Source: Shewanella sp. MTB7 (GTDB lineage: Bacteria > Pseudomonadota > Gammaproteobacteria > Enterobacterales > Shewanellaceae). Taken from it: a stretch of 64,000 nucleotides of DNA. Position numbers and translations under genes: made by a program. Below, piece after piece: positions 48,752 to 56,809 of this stretch. The notes beneath the pieces are model-generated. The model ran no database searches. It was not told where the DNA came from and saw nothing but the letters and a program-made list of their open reading frames with translations. Numbering within the stretch: position 1 is the stretch's first letter; every line of letters starts with the position of its first letter. The DNA is taken from contig NZ_CP085636.1 in NCBI RefSeq assembly GCF_027571385.1, forward strand, positions 3,662,001 through 3,726,000. Direction: 5' to 3'.

Positions 48752-49012
48752 CTATTCAGTATGGGAAAGGTTTAATTCACCACCGATAAATTTACACACA
48801 AAAACAGCTTTGCCCCACTTTTCATGGGCCGCTTCCATTTCAGTTGCCAGCATATCCATCACATCGCGATACTCACCACACACCTGAGTCGCCATGGCAT
48901 TGGTTTTTCGTTCAATATTCTCATAACTGTCCACTCGCCCAATAAACCAACGAATAGGATCTAGGTAGTTATCTTGCAATGGGTAGCAACTAATTTCGGC
49001 TGTTAATTTCAT
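48752..49012 (-). CDS. YkoF-like thiamine/HMP-binding domain protein
   Basis: An 86-residue protein resembling a single YkoF/MTH1187-type ferredoxin-like domain. The pattern LTAEISCYPLQDNYLDPIRWFIGRV, then TNAMATQVCGEYRDVMDML and AVFVCKFIGGEL, fits thiamine- or hydroxymethylpyrimidine-binding YkoF proteins (Bacillus YkoF carries two such domains). Cytosolic, no signal peptide. Position between the TonB-dependent receptor and PnuT genes in a TPP-regulated operon supports a thiamine-related role, perhaps as a buffer or chaperone. The function is inferred. Confidence 0.78.
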   Translation of the reverse strand: MKLTAEISCYPLQDNYLDPIRWFIGRVDSYENIERKTNAMATQVCGEYRDVMDMLATEMEAAHEKWGKAVFVCKFIGGELNLSHTE

Positions 49013-49101
49013 TTTATGACCTCAGGCCGCCACAAAGCGGCCAATAATAAATGAGTGAAAATTCACATGTATCAAACCCGATTAAAATCGGTGACTTTTA
49101 T

Positions 49102-51258
49102 CTAGATAAACTTAAGACTAAACGTCATCCCTAACTGACGAGGATCGCCATAACGGATATATTGTTTATCCGCCCAATCTTGATCCGGTTCATTACCAAA
49201 ATAGAAACCTCGGGTGCCATATTGTTCATCAAACAAGTTACGTCCCCATAAATAAACTGACCAAATCTCGGTTTCATAACCAACTCGGGCATTAAAGATG
49301 GTATAAGCTTCAGATTTAGACTCATTGCTGTCTGAGTAGTAAAAGTCACTCTTACCACTGCCTGTTAAGTTGGCAAACCAGCCCGAGTCAGTGCGATAAG
49401 TAGCCCCTGCACTGTAGTTAAACTGGGGAGAATGCGCTAACTCGCGACCAGATAAATCGACCGAACCCCCATTCTTATCTTGATATGAGTAATCACCATA
49501 GGCCGTTTGTAACCAGCCAAGGCTAGCATACAACGTCAGATTATCCGTCGCATACCAATTACCATCCAGCTCCGCACCATAGTTATGTGAGCTACCTGCA
49601 TTTTCGGTGAAAAGGATGAAATTACCCTCTTGACCAGGCACTGTCGATTGTTGAGACGCTGCAACTTGCTGATCACGCCTATCCATATAAAACAGTGAGA
49701 AATTCGTGTTGGCATCACCATTAAGCCAGAGAGACTTCAACCCTATCTCATAGTTATACAAGGTCTCGGTATCATATTCTTTCTTGTCGGCAAGCTCTTC
49801 TGACAAAGACATATTAAAGCCGCCCGCTTTATAACCTCGCGCCACTCGTATGTAGGTTTCATGATCATCGTTAAGGGTTTTACTAAGGACAATATGTCCA
49901 CCCCACATGGTTTCCCCCGGATTAAACTTGTCACCGTCGGAGTCTTTATACTCGCTATTACGACGCTCTACTCGCAAACCAAAAGACAGCGAATAATTAT
50001 TGCCTAAATCAGTATCAAGTTGTCCAAATGCCGCATAATTATCCGCGCTATACTCGGCAGATAACTGACTGTAAGTATCGAATGTCTCATTGTCTTCGCT
50101 AAGCTGCATACCATAAAGCCCTAACAGCCAATCAGTACTGCCGTTAAAGATTCGTCCTGCTTCTGTTGAGCTTAATCTAAATTCCTGACTTAACGTATTA
50201 CGCTCGCCCTCTTTATCCCAATTGTATACATTTTCACATGGCTCTCCGCCACAATCTAAACCGCCCCAATAATCTGGGTTAGCCCAGTCACCATCATAAT
50301 TATGATGAGTTTGTGAACTTGCATAAGAGCTCAGAGAAACCAACTCGAATTTTTCTGCGCCTGTATAGGTAAATTTAAGTGAAGTGCCTGTTGTGCGCTG
50401 CTTATCTACCCCTGGTGCATCCGTTAAAGTATCGAAACCGTTATTATCCAGTGTCCAAACATCATAACCATTGTCATAGTTAGCGTGTAGTAAGGTTAAA
50501 TCAATCTCTAAATCATCAGTGGCATACCAGCGTAATTTGGCTCGTCCAGTAAACTCATCACGGGCATTAGTATCGTCACGTCCAAGATAGAGGTTATTCT
50601 GATAACCATTTTGATTGTGTTGTTGTAATGACACTCGATAGAGCAGCTTGCCAGAATCTGTTAACGGCCCTGAACTAAACCCGCTAAAGGTAGTTAGGGC
50701 ATCATCTCCGACAGAGACTTCAGCGCCATGTTCAAACACATCGGTAGGATCGTTACTCTTAAGATAGATAAGACCAGCAAGCGCATTCGCACCATAACGT
50801 GTACCTTGTGGGCCACGAAGCACTTCAACTTGTTGTAGGTCATACATGCTAGATACCATGCCTAAACCTGACATATCGATATCATCGATGATGTAACCAA
50901 CAGATGAATTGGGTGCACCTTGATACTCCTCCTGCTCACCCACGCCACGGATCTGGAAGTATTTAGGTCTTGAGCTCCCCCCAGACCAGTTGAAATTAGC
51001 GATGGAGTTTAAGATATCTCCGAAGTGCTGAGCACCTTCATCTTCAATCTGCTGTTGATCGATAATAGTCACACTCGAAGGCATTTTTTCAAGAGTCATA
51101 CCACGAAAATCGGAGGTGACCACGATCACTTCCATCTCATCGCTTGTCACATCGGGTGCTAGATCAGCAGAGAGCGCGTAGCAACTTGTCAGTGCCGTAG
51201 AGACAGCAAGCGTGACAGGTGAAACTTTTTTTAAAATAGACAGTTTTGACACAGACAT
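49102..51258 (-). CDS. TonB-dependent outer-membrane receptor, probably for thiamine
   Basis: A 718-residue receptor with a signal peptide (residues ~1-30), a TonB-box-like stretch (EMEVIVVTS), a plug domain (MPSSVTIIDQQQIEDEGAQHFGDILNSIANF ... RGPQGTRYGANALAGLIYL) and a 22-strand barrel ending in aromatic-rich GMTFSLKFI. The TPP riboswitch in its leader, and the downstream ykoF-like, pnuT and thiK-like genes, indicate uptake of thiamine or its phosphates across the outer membrane. The GGGGTCC at 51261-51267 serves as its Shine-Dalgarno sequence and can be masked by the riboswitch platform. No FeCT-type clue to iron uptake. Confidence 0.9.
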   Translation of the reverse strand: MSVSKLSILKKVSPVTLAVSTALTSCYALSADLAPDVTSDEMEVIVVTSDFRGMTLEKMPSSVTIIDQQQIEDEGAQHFGDILNSIANFNWSGGSSRPKYFQIRGVGEQEEYQGAPNSSVGYIIDDIDMSGLGMVSSMYDLQQVEVLRGPQGTRYGANALAGLIYLKSNDPTDVFEHGAEVSVGDDALTTFSGFSSGPLTDSGKLLYRVSLQQHNQNGYQNNLYLGRDDTNARDEFTGRAKLRWYATDDLEIDLTLLHANYDNGYDVWTLDNNGFDTLTDAPGVDKQRTTGTSLKFTYTGAEKFELVSLSSYASSQTHHNYDGDWANPDYWGGLDCGGEPCENVYNWDKEGERNTLSQEFRLSSTEAGRIFNGSTDWLLGLYGMQLSEDNETFDTYSQLSAEYSADNYAAFGQLDTDLGNNYSLSFGLRVERRNSEYKDSDGDKFNPGETMWGGHIVLSKTLNDDHETYIRVARGYKAGGFNMSLSEELADKKEYDTETLYNYEIGLKSLWLNGDANTNFSLFYMDRRDQQVAASQQSTVPGQEGNFILFTENAGSSHNYGAELDGNWYATDNLTLYASLGWLQTAYGDYSYQDKNGGSVDLSGRELAHSPQFNYSAGATYRTDSGWFANLTGSGKSDFYYSDSNESKSEAYTIFNARVGYETEIWSVYLWGRNLFDEQYGTRGFYFGNEPDQDWADKQYIRYGDPRQLGMTFSLKFI

Positions 51259-51260
51259 CA

Positions 51261-51290
51261 GGACCCCAAATTATTATTTTGAGATCCGGC
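51261..51290 (-). promoter_or_regulatory. Riboswitch expression platform with SD-sequestering helix
   Basis: GCCGGATC (51283-51290 on the minus strand) is an exact complement of GATCCGGC in the aptamer (51369-51376). The overlapping GGATCTC (51281-51287) can instead pair with GGGGTCC (51261-51267), the receptor gene's ribosome-binding site (7 bp with two G-U). The two pairings are mutually exclusive. Thus TPP binding would free GGATCTC to mask the SD: translational repression. Confidence 0.72.
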
Positions 51291-51344
51291 AATAGAAAAA
51301 GCGAGAAAGGAAATTGAGTTTGATCAGATACACATAATCAAATT

Positions 51345-51442
51345 TGGCCCATTCCTACGCCGGTATAAGCCGGATCAGGTTCAAAGGGTTCGTCAAATGA
51401 CATCTCAGATAGCGCATTTTATGCAGTATCACCCCTTGGCGC
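51345..51442 (-). promoter_or_regulatory. TPP (thiamine pyrophosphate) riboswitch aptamer
   Basis: On the minus strand, in order: GCCAAGGGGTG, CTGAGAT, ACCCTTTGAACCTGATC, then CCGGCTTATACCGG and CGTAGGAATGGGC. These are the conserved elements of the THI box: the GGGGUG start, the CUGAGA that binds the pyrimidine, and ACCCUUUGAACCUGAUC, with P1 closed by GCCA/UGGGC. It lies about 90 bases before the receptor start codon. Confidence 0.96.
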
Positions 51443-51502
51443 TGGCGATTATACATGATAAATACCAATCCATAACAAACTTCTGTCACCATCGGGCAAA
51501 AA

Positions 51503-51525
51503 AACGCCAACTTATCGTTGGCGTT
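51503..51525 (-). terminator. Rho-independent terminator after ycfL
   Basis: Perfect 9-bp stem (AACGCCAAC / GTTGGCGTT), loop TTATC, and on the minus strand a run of seven T residues. It separates the hinT-thioesterase-ycfL unit from the riboswitch operon. Confidence 0.88.
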
Positions 51526-51556
51526 GTTTATCAAGCTTAGATCTTGAGCTAAAAAG

Positions 51557-51946
51557 CTAATTAGAAAACGCTTTTCTCACATACAAATCATACCTAACGG
51601 CACTGGTGTTTGGAGAGAGGCCAGAGACTTGGATCTGCTGTTTACCAAAAAGTTTCAACGGTTCCCAAGCCACGCCTTCATTATCTATGGTATAGCCATT
51701 AATATCATACCAAGTGAACTTATATTGAAGGTGAATATCGGTGGCAACTTTATTGATGATTAAACCAGAGCCCTGTAAAAATCCCCCCTGTTGACGAGAC
51801 TTAAGCTGTTCAACGCTAACCTCACTGGCAAATGAGCGATTATCGACTCTCACCTCACCAGTAGAGCTGGCCATTACCCCTGCCGTATGTGGCGCACATG
51901 CACTGACAAGCAAGGCCAAAATTGATACTAAAATAAATTTTCTCAT
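51557..51946 (-). CDS. ycfL: YcfL-family (DUF1425) lipoprotein
   Basis: A 129-residue lipoprotein: lipobox LLVSAC gives lipidated Cys17. The mature part (TGEVRVDNRSF, then LQYKFTWYDINGYTIDNEGVAWEPLKLFGKQQIQVSGLSPN) matches the YcfL/DUF1425 pattern, an Ig-like fold of unknown function. In E. coli ycfL sits between hinT and lpoB-thiK. Here it is downstream of hinT and a thioesterase gene and just upstream of the thiamine operon, so synteny supports the assignment. lpoB is not present. Confidence 0.87.
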   Translation of the reverse strand: MRKFILVSILALLVSACAPHTAGVMASSTGEVRVDNRSFASEVSVEQLKSRQQGGFLQGSGLIINKVATDIHLQYKFTWYDINGYTIDNEGVAWEPLKLFGKQQIQVSGLSPNTSAVRYDLYVRKAFSN

Positions 51947-52007
51947 TGACTTATCTTCCTTAAAAGTAAAGTGGTTCCATGCCGATCTAACAGCGTTACC
52001 GCATAAA

Positions 52008-53012
52008 TTAATCGATCAGAAAATGCGCTCTCGCTGTTGCTATCAACTTTTTCCTATTCATTTGCCAGCAGTTAATACTCACGTTCGCAACACGACGACC
52101 TTGACGGGTGATCTTACATTCGGCAAATGAATCCTTATGATAACCAGCTCTTAAATAGTCAATTGAAAAATCAACAACCTTTGGCACTTTTGTGGTATGC
52201 ATAAACACCATAAGCTGAACAATCGCCGACATCTCCATAAAGCCAGCAATCACGCCACCATGGATAGCAGGCAGTATTGGGTTACCTATGTTGTCATCTT
52301 TTGCTGGTAACTTAAAGACCAATTCATCGCCAAAACACTCAACAGCCATACCAATAAAATTGGCATAAGGAACATGGGCTAAAAGGTGGCTAAAATCATT
52401 AAGCTCTGTTGCTTTTTTTACGATCTCTTTCACATCGATTTGAGATGATGTTGAAATAACCTGTTTTAAGGCATTCTTTCCCGCATCTCCCCCATCAGAT
52501 TGCTCTAATTGAGTTGATGGTCCTTTACCCAGTAAAATTTGAGGAAACTCATCACCAATCATCTCAGGACTTATTCGCATAAAAGAACCAACAGCATGAG
52601 CAATAGGATCATCGATAGAATCTTGATAAGCGATGCAGCGAGTAAACGCGACACTCGACGATATTTTGTAGCACTCGGCAAAACCATACACAGGTTTATT
52701 CGGATCTGCTGGCTTCATATAATCAACACGAAGATCCAATGTTGGAGAAATTTCTAATACCTGATATTTTTCAAAAATAGAACAGACAACAGCACTGCCA
52801 CTTGCTGTATCCATCAAAGTAGTAATGACTCCACCGTGTATAACACCGGTATCGGGGTAACCGATCAACTCATGGGAATACGGAAGCTCCACTAGCACAT
52901 GATGCTCACTTGCCTCATGAACCCTTAAATTTAAACGGCGACACTGAGCAAGCTGATCAACAAAACGCGTTGCGATCTGAGTTAATGGAAAGAATTCAGG
53001 ACTCACCTTCAT
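52008..53012 (-). CDS. PaaI-family thioesterase with two hotdog domains
   Basis: A 334-residue protein made of two hotdog thioesterase domains in tandem. The first (about 20-160) has GVIHGGVITTLMDTASGSAV and DLRVDYMKPADPNKPV; the second (about 190-330) has PAIHGGVIAGFMEMSAIVQL and DFSIDYLRAGYHKDSF. Both keep the HGG element of PaaI-like acyl-CoA thioesterases. Typical PaaI proteins have one domain of ~140 residues, so this is a fused dimer. Substrate probably an aromatic or medium-chain acyl-CoA; not determinable. It lies 13 bases downstream of hinT and is likely co-transcribed with it. Confidence 0.85.
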   Translation of the reverse strand: MKVSPEFFPLTQIATRFVDQLAQCRRLNLRVHEASEHHVLVELPYSHELIGYPDTGVIHGGVITTLMDTASGSAVVCSIFEKYQVLEISPTLDLRVDYMKPADPNKPVYGFAECYKISSSVAFTRCIAYQDSIDDPIAHAVGSFMRISPEMIGDEFPQILLGKGPSTQLEQSDGGDAGKNALKQVISTSSQIDVKEIVKKATELNDFSHLLAHVPYANFIGMAVECFGDELVFKLPAKDDNIGNPILPAIHGGVIAGFMEMSAIVQLMVFMHTTKVPKVVDFSIDYLRAGYHKDSFAECKITRQGRRVANVSINCWQMNRKKLIATARAHFLID

Positions 53013-53025
53013 ATCGCTATGCTCA

Positions 53026-53385
53026 CTATTCTTTTTCAGCTGTTAGCATACGACCTAAAGGTCTACCGCCAACTAAATGCATATGTATATGATAAACCTC
53101 CTGACCACCATGTTTATTGCAGTTCATGATTAAACGATATCCATCCTCGGCAATCCCCTCCTCTACAGCTAATTTCGCAGCAACCGTCATCATACGCCCA
53201 AGGGCTTTCTCATCAGAAGCTTTCACATCATTTACAGTGGGAATTAGGTGGTTTGGAATGATCAGGATGTGACTTGGAGCTTGGGCATTGATATCTCGAA
53301 ATGCTGTCACTAATTCATCTTGGAACAAAATTTCAGCAGGGATCTCACGGCGTATAATCTTACTAAAAATGGTTTCTTCAGCCAC
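53026..53385 (-). CDS. hinT: HinT purine nucleoside phosphoramidase
   Basis: A 119-residue HIT-family protein that hydrolyses AMP-lysine and related phosphoramidates. Start [20 protein letters not shown] and the histidine triad [13 protein letters not shown] (about residues 99-111) are typical; length matches E. coli HinT (119). First gene of the probable hinT-thioesterase-ycfL operon. Cytosolic. Confidence 0.95.
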   Translation of the reverse strand: MAEETIFSKIIRREIPAEILFQDELVTAFRDINAQAPSHILIIPNHLIPTVNDVKASDEKALGRMMTVAAKLAVEEGIAEDGYRLIMNCNKHGGQEVYHIHMHLVGGRPLGRMLTAEKE

Positions 53386-53588
53386 TTCACTGTCCTCTTC
53401 AACATGGGAATCTTAGGAGTATACCTGTAATTGCCATTATTGGGAGTATTCTGTCACTCTCGGTTGTAAGGTGTCACTGACATCGATAACGGATTAATAT
53501 GAGCCACCCACCTAGTTAAACAACAAACTTACTAGGAAATTGAAACATAAAATCTCAACACACTTAAAATAAGTAACGATTACACAAT

Positions 53589-53604
53589 TGTATACACATA
53601 TACA
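53589..53604. promoter_or_regulatory. Palindrome upstream of the TetR-type gene (candidate operator)
   Basis: TGTATACACATATACA, with 6-bp arms TGTATA/TATACA and a 4-base centre. It lies 66 bases before the regulator's start codon. The 12-base core GTATACACATAT recurs at 54554-54565 upstream of the exported protein gene at 54149, which suggests that the regulator binds both. The rest of the 284-base gap shows nothing certain. Confidence 0.55.
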
Positions 53605-53669
53605 TTGACATTGACAAGAAAATCCAAGAATATAGATTCTTAGATTATTTGATTATTTGAGATAGCAGT

Positions 53670-54083
53670 ATGCTAACGGGTAAAGAGACAGCATTATTAA
53701 ACGCCGCCACGGATTTGATAAAAGAACATGGCATGATCGCTTTGAATATGTCTGACGTACACAAGAAAGCTGGTTATTCAAGAGCAGCCCAGTACCAATC
53801 TTTTAGTGATAAAAACTCACTGCTTGCTGCATTGTGTATGAGAGAACTTGTTCAAAACACTTCAGCACTTAAAGAACAAAGGTATACAGAGATAACGGCG
53901 GAGTTTACCGTAGTTTTAAGGCCTGTCGTCTATAATTATCTGAAACTTGCTGATCGGTTAATGATTGACTCTGCATTTAACCATATGTTTTCAGCAGTGA
54001 AATCTCTTCCGGATATCGAGCAGTTTTCATTCCTGAAACAAGGTTTCAACTTCCTCAATGAAGAGCGTCTTAAAGAAGCTTAA
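53670..54083 (+). CDS. Short TetR/AcrR-type transcriptional regulator
   Basis: A 137-residue protein whose first ~50 residues are a TetR helix-turn-helix (LLNAATDLIKEHGMIALNMSDVHKKAGYSRAAQYQSFSDKNSLLAAL). The canonical Y-x-H/Y-F segment is AAQYQSFSDK. The C-terminal ligand domain is short (TetR proteins are usually ~190-210), so it may be truncated or a minimal form; no frameshifted continuation was obvious. It ends before a hairpin. Candidate operators are described separately. Ligand unknown. Confidence 0.78.
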   Translation: MLTGKETALLNAATDLIKEHGMIALNMSDVHKKAGYSRAAQYQSFSDKNSLLAALCMRELVQNTSALKEQRYTEITAEFTVVLRPVVYNYLKLADRLMIDSAFNHMFSAVKSLPDIEQFSFLKQGFNFLNEERLKEA

Positions 54084-54101
54084 TTATTTATACCTTATAT
54101 T

Positions 54102-54132
54102 TTGAGTCTTTATTTCGCACCTAAAGACTCAA
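54102..54132. terminator. Hairpin between the convergent TetR-type and exported-protein genes
   Basis: Perfect 11-bp stem TTGAGTCTTTA / TAAAGACTCAA with a 9-base loop. Tails on either strand are only moderately U-rich. It lies between convergent stop codons. Confidence 0.55.
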
Positions 54133-54148
54133 TAATCTTCCGTTACGG

Positions 54149-54520
54149 TTAAGCCTTAATTAAATAAACGATACCGTCTTTCTCATAAACGTTACTAACG
54201 TTATTGCCATCACCTAATACTATGATTTTTTGTCCTTTCTCTGTTACAGCTTCACCTGCTGCATTTAACACTACGGCAATTCCCATCGCGGTTAGTATCG
54301 GTGAATGAAAGGAACGATAATGATGGTGATGTTTCGGTACTATAATCACTGGCGCAATAATCGGTGTTCGTGTCACACGTTTAGGTACTACCCGTTGACA
54401 TTTTATTCCACCAGCACGTTCACAGCCCACAGTCGCAGCACTCGATAGTGTAGGCGTCAGTATCCCCATAACAAACATCAAAGAAGTCAGACAAGTAGAA
54501 AGAGATTTTGTGTTAAACAT
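54149..54520 (-). CDS. Small exported protein with a His-rich stretch, unknown function
   Basis: A 123-residue protein with a signal peptide (STCLTSLMFVMGILTPTLSSA). The mature part has two cysteines (VGCERAGGIKCQ), a basic stretch and PKHHHHYRSFH, which could bind a metal. The end (GQKIIVLGDGNNVSNVYEKDGIVYLIKA) is beta-rich. The region APVIIVPKHHHHYRSF separates the two. I recognise no family. It converges on the short TetR-type gene, and its upstream region carries the shared palindrome at 54554-54570. Confidence 0.58.
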   Translation of the reverse strand: MFNTKSLSTCLTSLMFVMGILTPTLSSAATVGCERAGGIKCQRVVPKRVTRTPIIAPVIIVPKHHHHYRSFHSPILTAMGIAVVLNAAGEAVTEKGQKIIVLGDGNNVSNVYEKDGIVYLIKA

Positions 54521-54553
54521 ATTAGCCTCGAAATGGAAACGTTGAGCGCAGGA

Positions 54554-54570
54554 GTATACACATATGTGTA
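54554..54570. promoter_or_regulatory. Palindrome between divergent exported-protein genes (candidate operator)
   Basis: TACACATATGTGTA (54557-54570) is a perfect 14-base palindrome within GTATACACATATGTGTA. The left part repeats the 12 bases GTATACACATAT found upstream of the TetR-type gene. It lies about 36 bases before the start codon of the His-rich exported protein. Confidence 0.55.
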
Positions 54571-54687
54571 ATCGAGATCAATTGTACAATTTGTGATTAG
54601 CTTCAAACATTGAATCCCATGTACTTCAAATAATAAGATTATAATTAGTTATTAGTTTCATTATTTGGTTATACAGACGTAGAGACA

Positions 54688-55245
54688 ATGAACAAAATTA
54701 CTTTAATTCTTATTTTTATGCTTTATTCATCATCATCTTTGGCTCACGCTCCATTTGGGTTGACATGGGGAGCAGATTTATCCCTATATGGAACCCCTAA
54801 TGTAAACGGACAAACAGTAACTGTATTCACTAATAAACTACCTGAAAGCTACTCAAAAGCAAAAAGCTACTTTCTCAAAGGAAGTACTGATCGAGGGCTC
54901 AATTTAATTAGAGTGTCCTCGGAGACATACGCATTAGACAATGTAAAACTTAAAAATATATATAAGGAAGTCAAAGATGATTTGCTTTTAAAAGGTTATG
55001 AGTTTGTTGGCTTACAAGCGGGAACATTTGGATCCTACCACTGCATTATACAAAGTAACTGTCACGGCAACATCTGGCATGCCAAATCAAAACAAGGTAA
55101 CACTGCCATGTTGTCAATCCAAGGAGCAAACAAGAATAAAGCTTATATATTGCTTGAATATTACAGCCTATCATTTACTGAAACAAAAAATCAATTTGAT
55201 TCACAAAATGTTACTGTTAAGAATCAATTATCGCAACCAATTTAA
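54688..55245 (+). CDS. Exported protein, unknown function
   Basis: A 185-residue protein with a signal peptide (ITLILIFMLYSSSSLAHA). The mature N-terminus HAPFGLTWGADLSLYGTP resembles the FGLxWG opening common to several periplasmic proteins of unknown function. Two cysteines (YHCIIQSNCHGNIWH) may pair. No family recognised. The stop codon is embedded in a hairpin (55233-55255). It is divergent from the His-rich protein gene. Confidence 0.6.
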   Translation: MNKITLILIFMLYSSSSLAHAPFGLTWGADLSLYGTPNVNGQTVTVFTNKLPESYSKAKSYFLKGSTDRGLNLIRVSSETYALDNVKLKNIYKEVKDDLLLKGYEFVGLQAGTFGSYHCIIQSNCHGNIWHAKSKQGNTAMLSIQGANKNKAYILLEYYSLSFTETKNQFDSQNVTVKNQLSQPI

Positions 55246-55255
55246 TATTGGTTGC
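55233..55255 (+). terminator. Hairpin overlapping the stop codon of the exported-protein gene
   Basis: Perfect 9-bp stem GCAACCAAT / ATTGGTTGC with loop TTAAT. The loop contains the stop codon of the gene at 54688-55245. The tail CTAGTAAATAAAAAT is A-rich rather than U-rich, so termination is uncertain. Confidence 0.45.
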
Positions 55256-55366
55256 CTAGTAAATAAAAATATCAAAGCTAACGATTAAGTAATAACTTCA
55301 TAACTCTCATACTTAATAGAGAATATGCGCTTTGATCTAACAAGCAACTTATAGCAGGTTATCACA

Positions 55367-55999
55367 TTAATGCTGCACCTCATGCAGGTGAGTCTGCGCC
55401 CAAGCAATCGCTTGTCCTCGGCTTGAAACACCTATTTTTCTAAAGGCACGGTAGAGATGGGTTTTAATCGTACTTTCACTCACAAAAAGTTGATTAGCTA
55501 TATCCACATTAGTACTACCACTTAAGAGTGCTTGCAACACTTCACGCTCTCTTATGGTTAAACTTTCACTTCCTTCAAGTTGAGAGGGGTTATCCTGTTT
55601 TTTCTGTAACAAATCTGAAGGAATCACTGATTGGCCTCGGAGAATATTCCCCAAGCCATGACCAATATCTTCAAGCGTTGTATTACAGAAAAACACCCCT
55701 GCGGTCACTGTTGGATGAATAAGAAAGCGAGCATCAATTTGTCTTGGGAAATGCAGAAACACAACTCTTGCAGATAGTTTTTTTTCAACGAATCGTTGAA
55801 TTTGATAAGCCTTTTGTATATCCACAGTGGCGAGATCTATGATAACCAATGAAAAAGTGCCATTGGAAACTTCAAACTCAACGTTCTCTGGTGGAATTTT
55901 GAGCAACTTAACCAAAAACTCTTGAGGCCAACGCGTGTCCAGGAGATCAGTAAGAAGATTCGAACGAGAGATGACAACCCAATTTATGACTTTGAACAT
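55367..55999 (-). CDS. LuxR/CsgD-type transcriptional regulator
   Basis: A 210-residue regulator from the ATG at 55999, which has GGAG eight bases upstream; a longer frame to 56182 lacks support. The C-terminus has a LuxR helix-turn-helix (SLTIREREVLQALLSGSTNVDIANQLFVSESTIKTHLYRAFRKIGV). The N-terminal ~130 residues look like a receiver-like fold without the acidic phosphorylation cluster, as in CsgD. It would probably control surface or biofilm genes, but no curli genes are in the window. No partner kinase is adjacent. Confidence 0.82.
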   Translation of the reverse strand: MFKVINWVVISRSNLLTDLLDTRWPQEFLVKLLKIPPENVEFEVSNGTFSLVIIDLATVDIQKAYQIQRFVEKKLSARVVFLHFPRQIDARFLIHPTVTAGVFFCNTTLEDIGHGLGNILRGQSVIPSDLLQKKQDNPSQLEGSESLTIREREVLQALLSGSTNVDIANQLFVSESTIKTHLYRAFRKIGVSSRGQAIAWAQTHLHEVQH

Positions 56000-56495
56000 A
56001 CTGCTGACTCCATGTCGACAAAATTTATGCACATTGACTGCCCAAACAAGCACAGACCTATAAGTTACACCAATTAAAACGAATAACCTATACATTATAT
56101 TTCGTTGATGAACAAAAATAACAACAAATATCCCGTCAAGCCATTGTACTAAAATTAACTTTTTGGGGTCACTCACAAGCAAATTTCACTATTCGATGGC
56201 AAAGAATACTTGTATTAAAAATGACAACCTTATCCTTCATAGATAAGCCATAGCATAAAAGTTAACGATACTAATAACCGTGAATTCAATAGTATGTAGC
56301 TGATAGATAACAACATCGTCAACCTAAAGTATTAAGATTGTTATACCAAACTGCTATTTTTACCTTTGTACTAATACTTAACTACTAATACACAGTCTAC
56401 AGAAGTAAACAATTATTGATTCTGTTGCAGCCATGGTAGCTTGACTCGATATTGACGCTGAGTTTTAGAAAGATGAGTATATTCCAATGCTATTT
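56000..56495. other. Gene-poor region upstream of the LuxR-type gene
   Basis: About 500 AT-rich bases. The part next to 55999 should contain the luxR-type promoter. The right part holds an open minus-strand frame from about 56520 to a TAA at 56413-56415 that has no start codon but joins the small gene at 56496 in the -1 frame (see findings). Confidence 0.5.
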
Positions 56496-56681
56496 CTAAT
56501 GACTTCTCAGCAGCCCTTTTGCGAGTGCTTCTGTTGCAGAGAGGTTTTGACCTTCATAATTAAAATTAACTAACTTTTTATTAATATATTCATATACTTG
56601 ATTGTTTTTTGGTAACTGAGAAATTTGATCCTGACCAATAAAATCATGAACAACATCTACCACTGCTTCAGCAACTGACAT
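56496..56681 (-). CDS. Small conserved-looking protein, possibly frameshifted
   Basis: A 61-residue frame (MSVAEAVVDVVHDFIGQDQ ... SATEALAKGLLRSH). No signal peptide or known motif. At AAAAGGG (56514-56520) the -1 frame continues open for about 35 more residues ending in VKLPWLQQNQ at 56413, so the intact gene could be ~95 residues and carry a single-base indel. The alternative is that the 61-residue form is correct. Position: 128 bases downstream of the kinase-phosphatase gene on the same strand. Confidence 0.45.
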   Translation of the reverse strand: MSVAEAVVDVVHDFIGQDQISQLPKNNQVYEYINKKLVNFNYEGQNLSATEALAKGLLRSH

Positions 56682-56809
56682 GACTTGCTGTAATCTGTAA
56701 TCTAATCAGAATCCTGCGCTTAAAAGATTTAACTTCAACGTCACAAGCTATCTTAATCACCTGAAATGTTCAACTTACTGTCTCTTGATTCTTGGATTGC
56801 ACTATTTCC

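Noticed and set aside
56514..56520. Programmed -1 frameshift at AAAAGGG
   Set aside because: The heptamer does not fit the standard X XXY YYZ pattern; an indel or coincidence is more likely.
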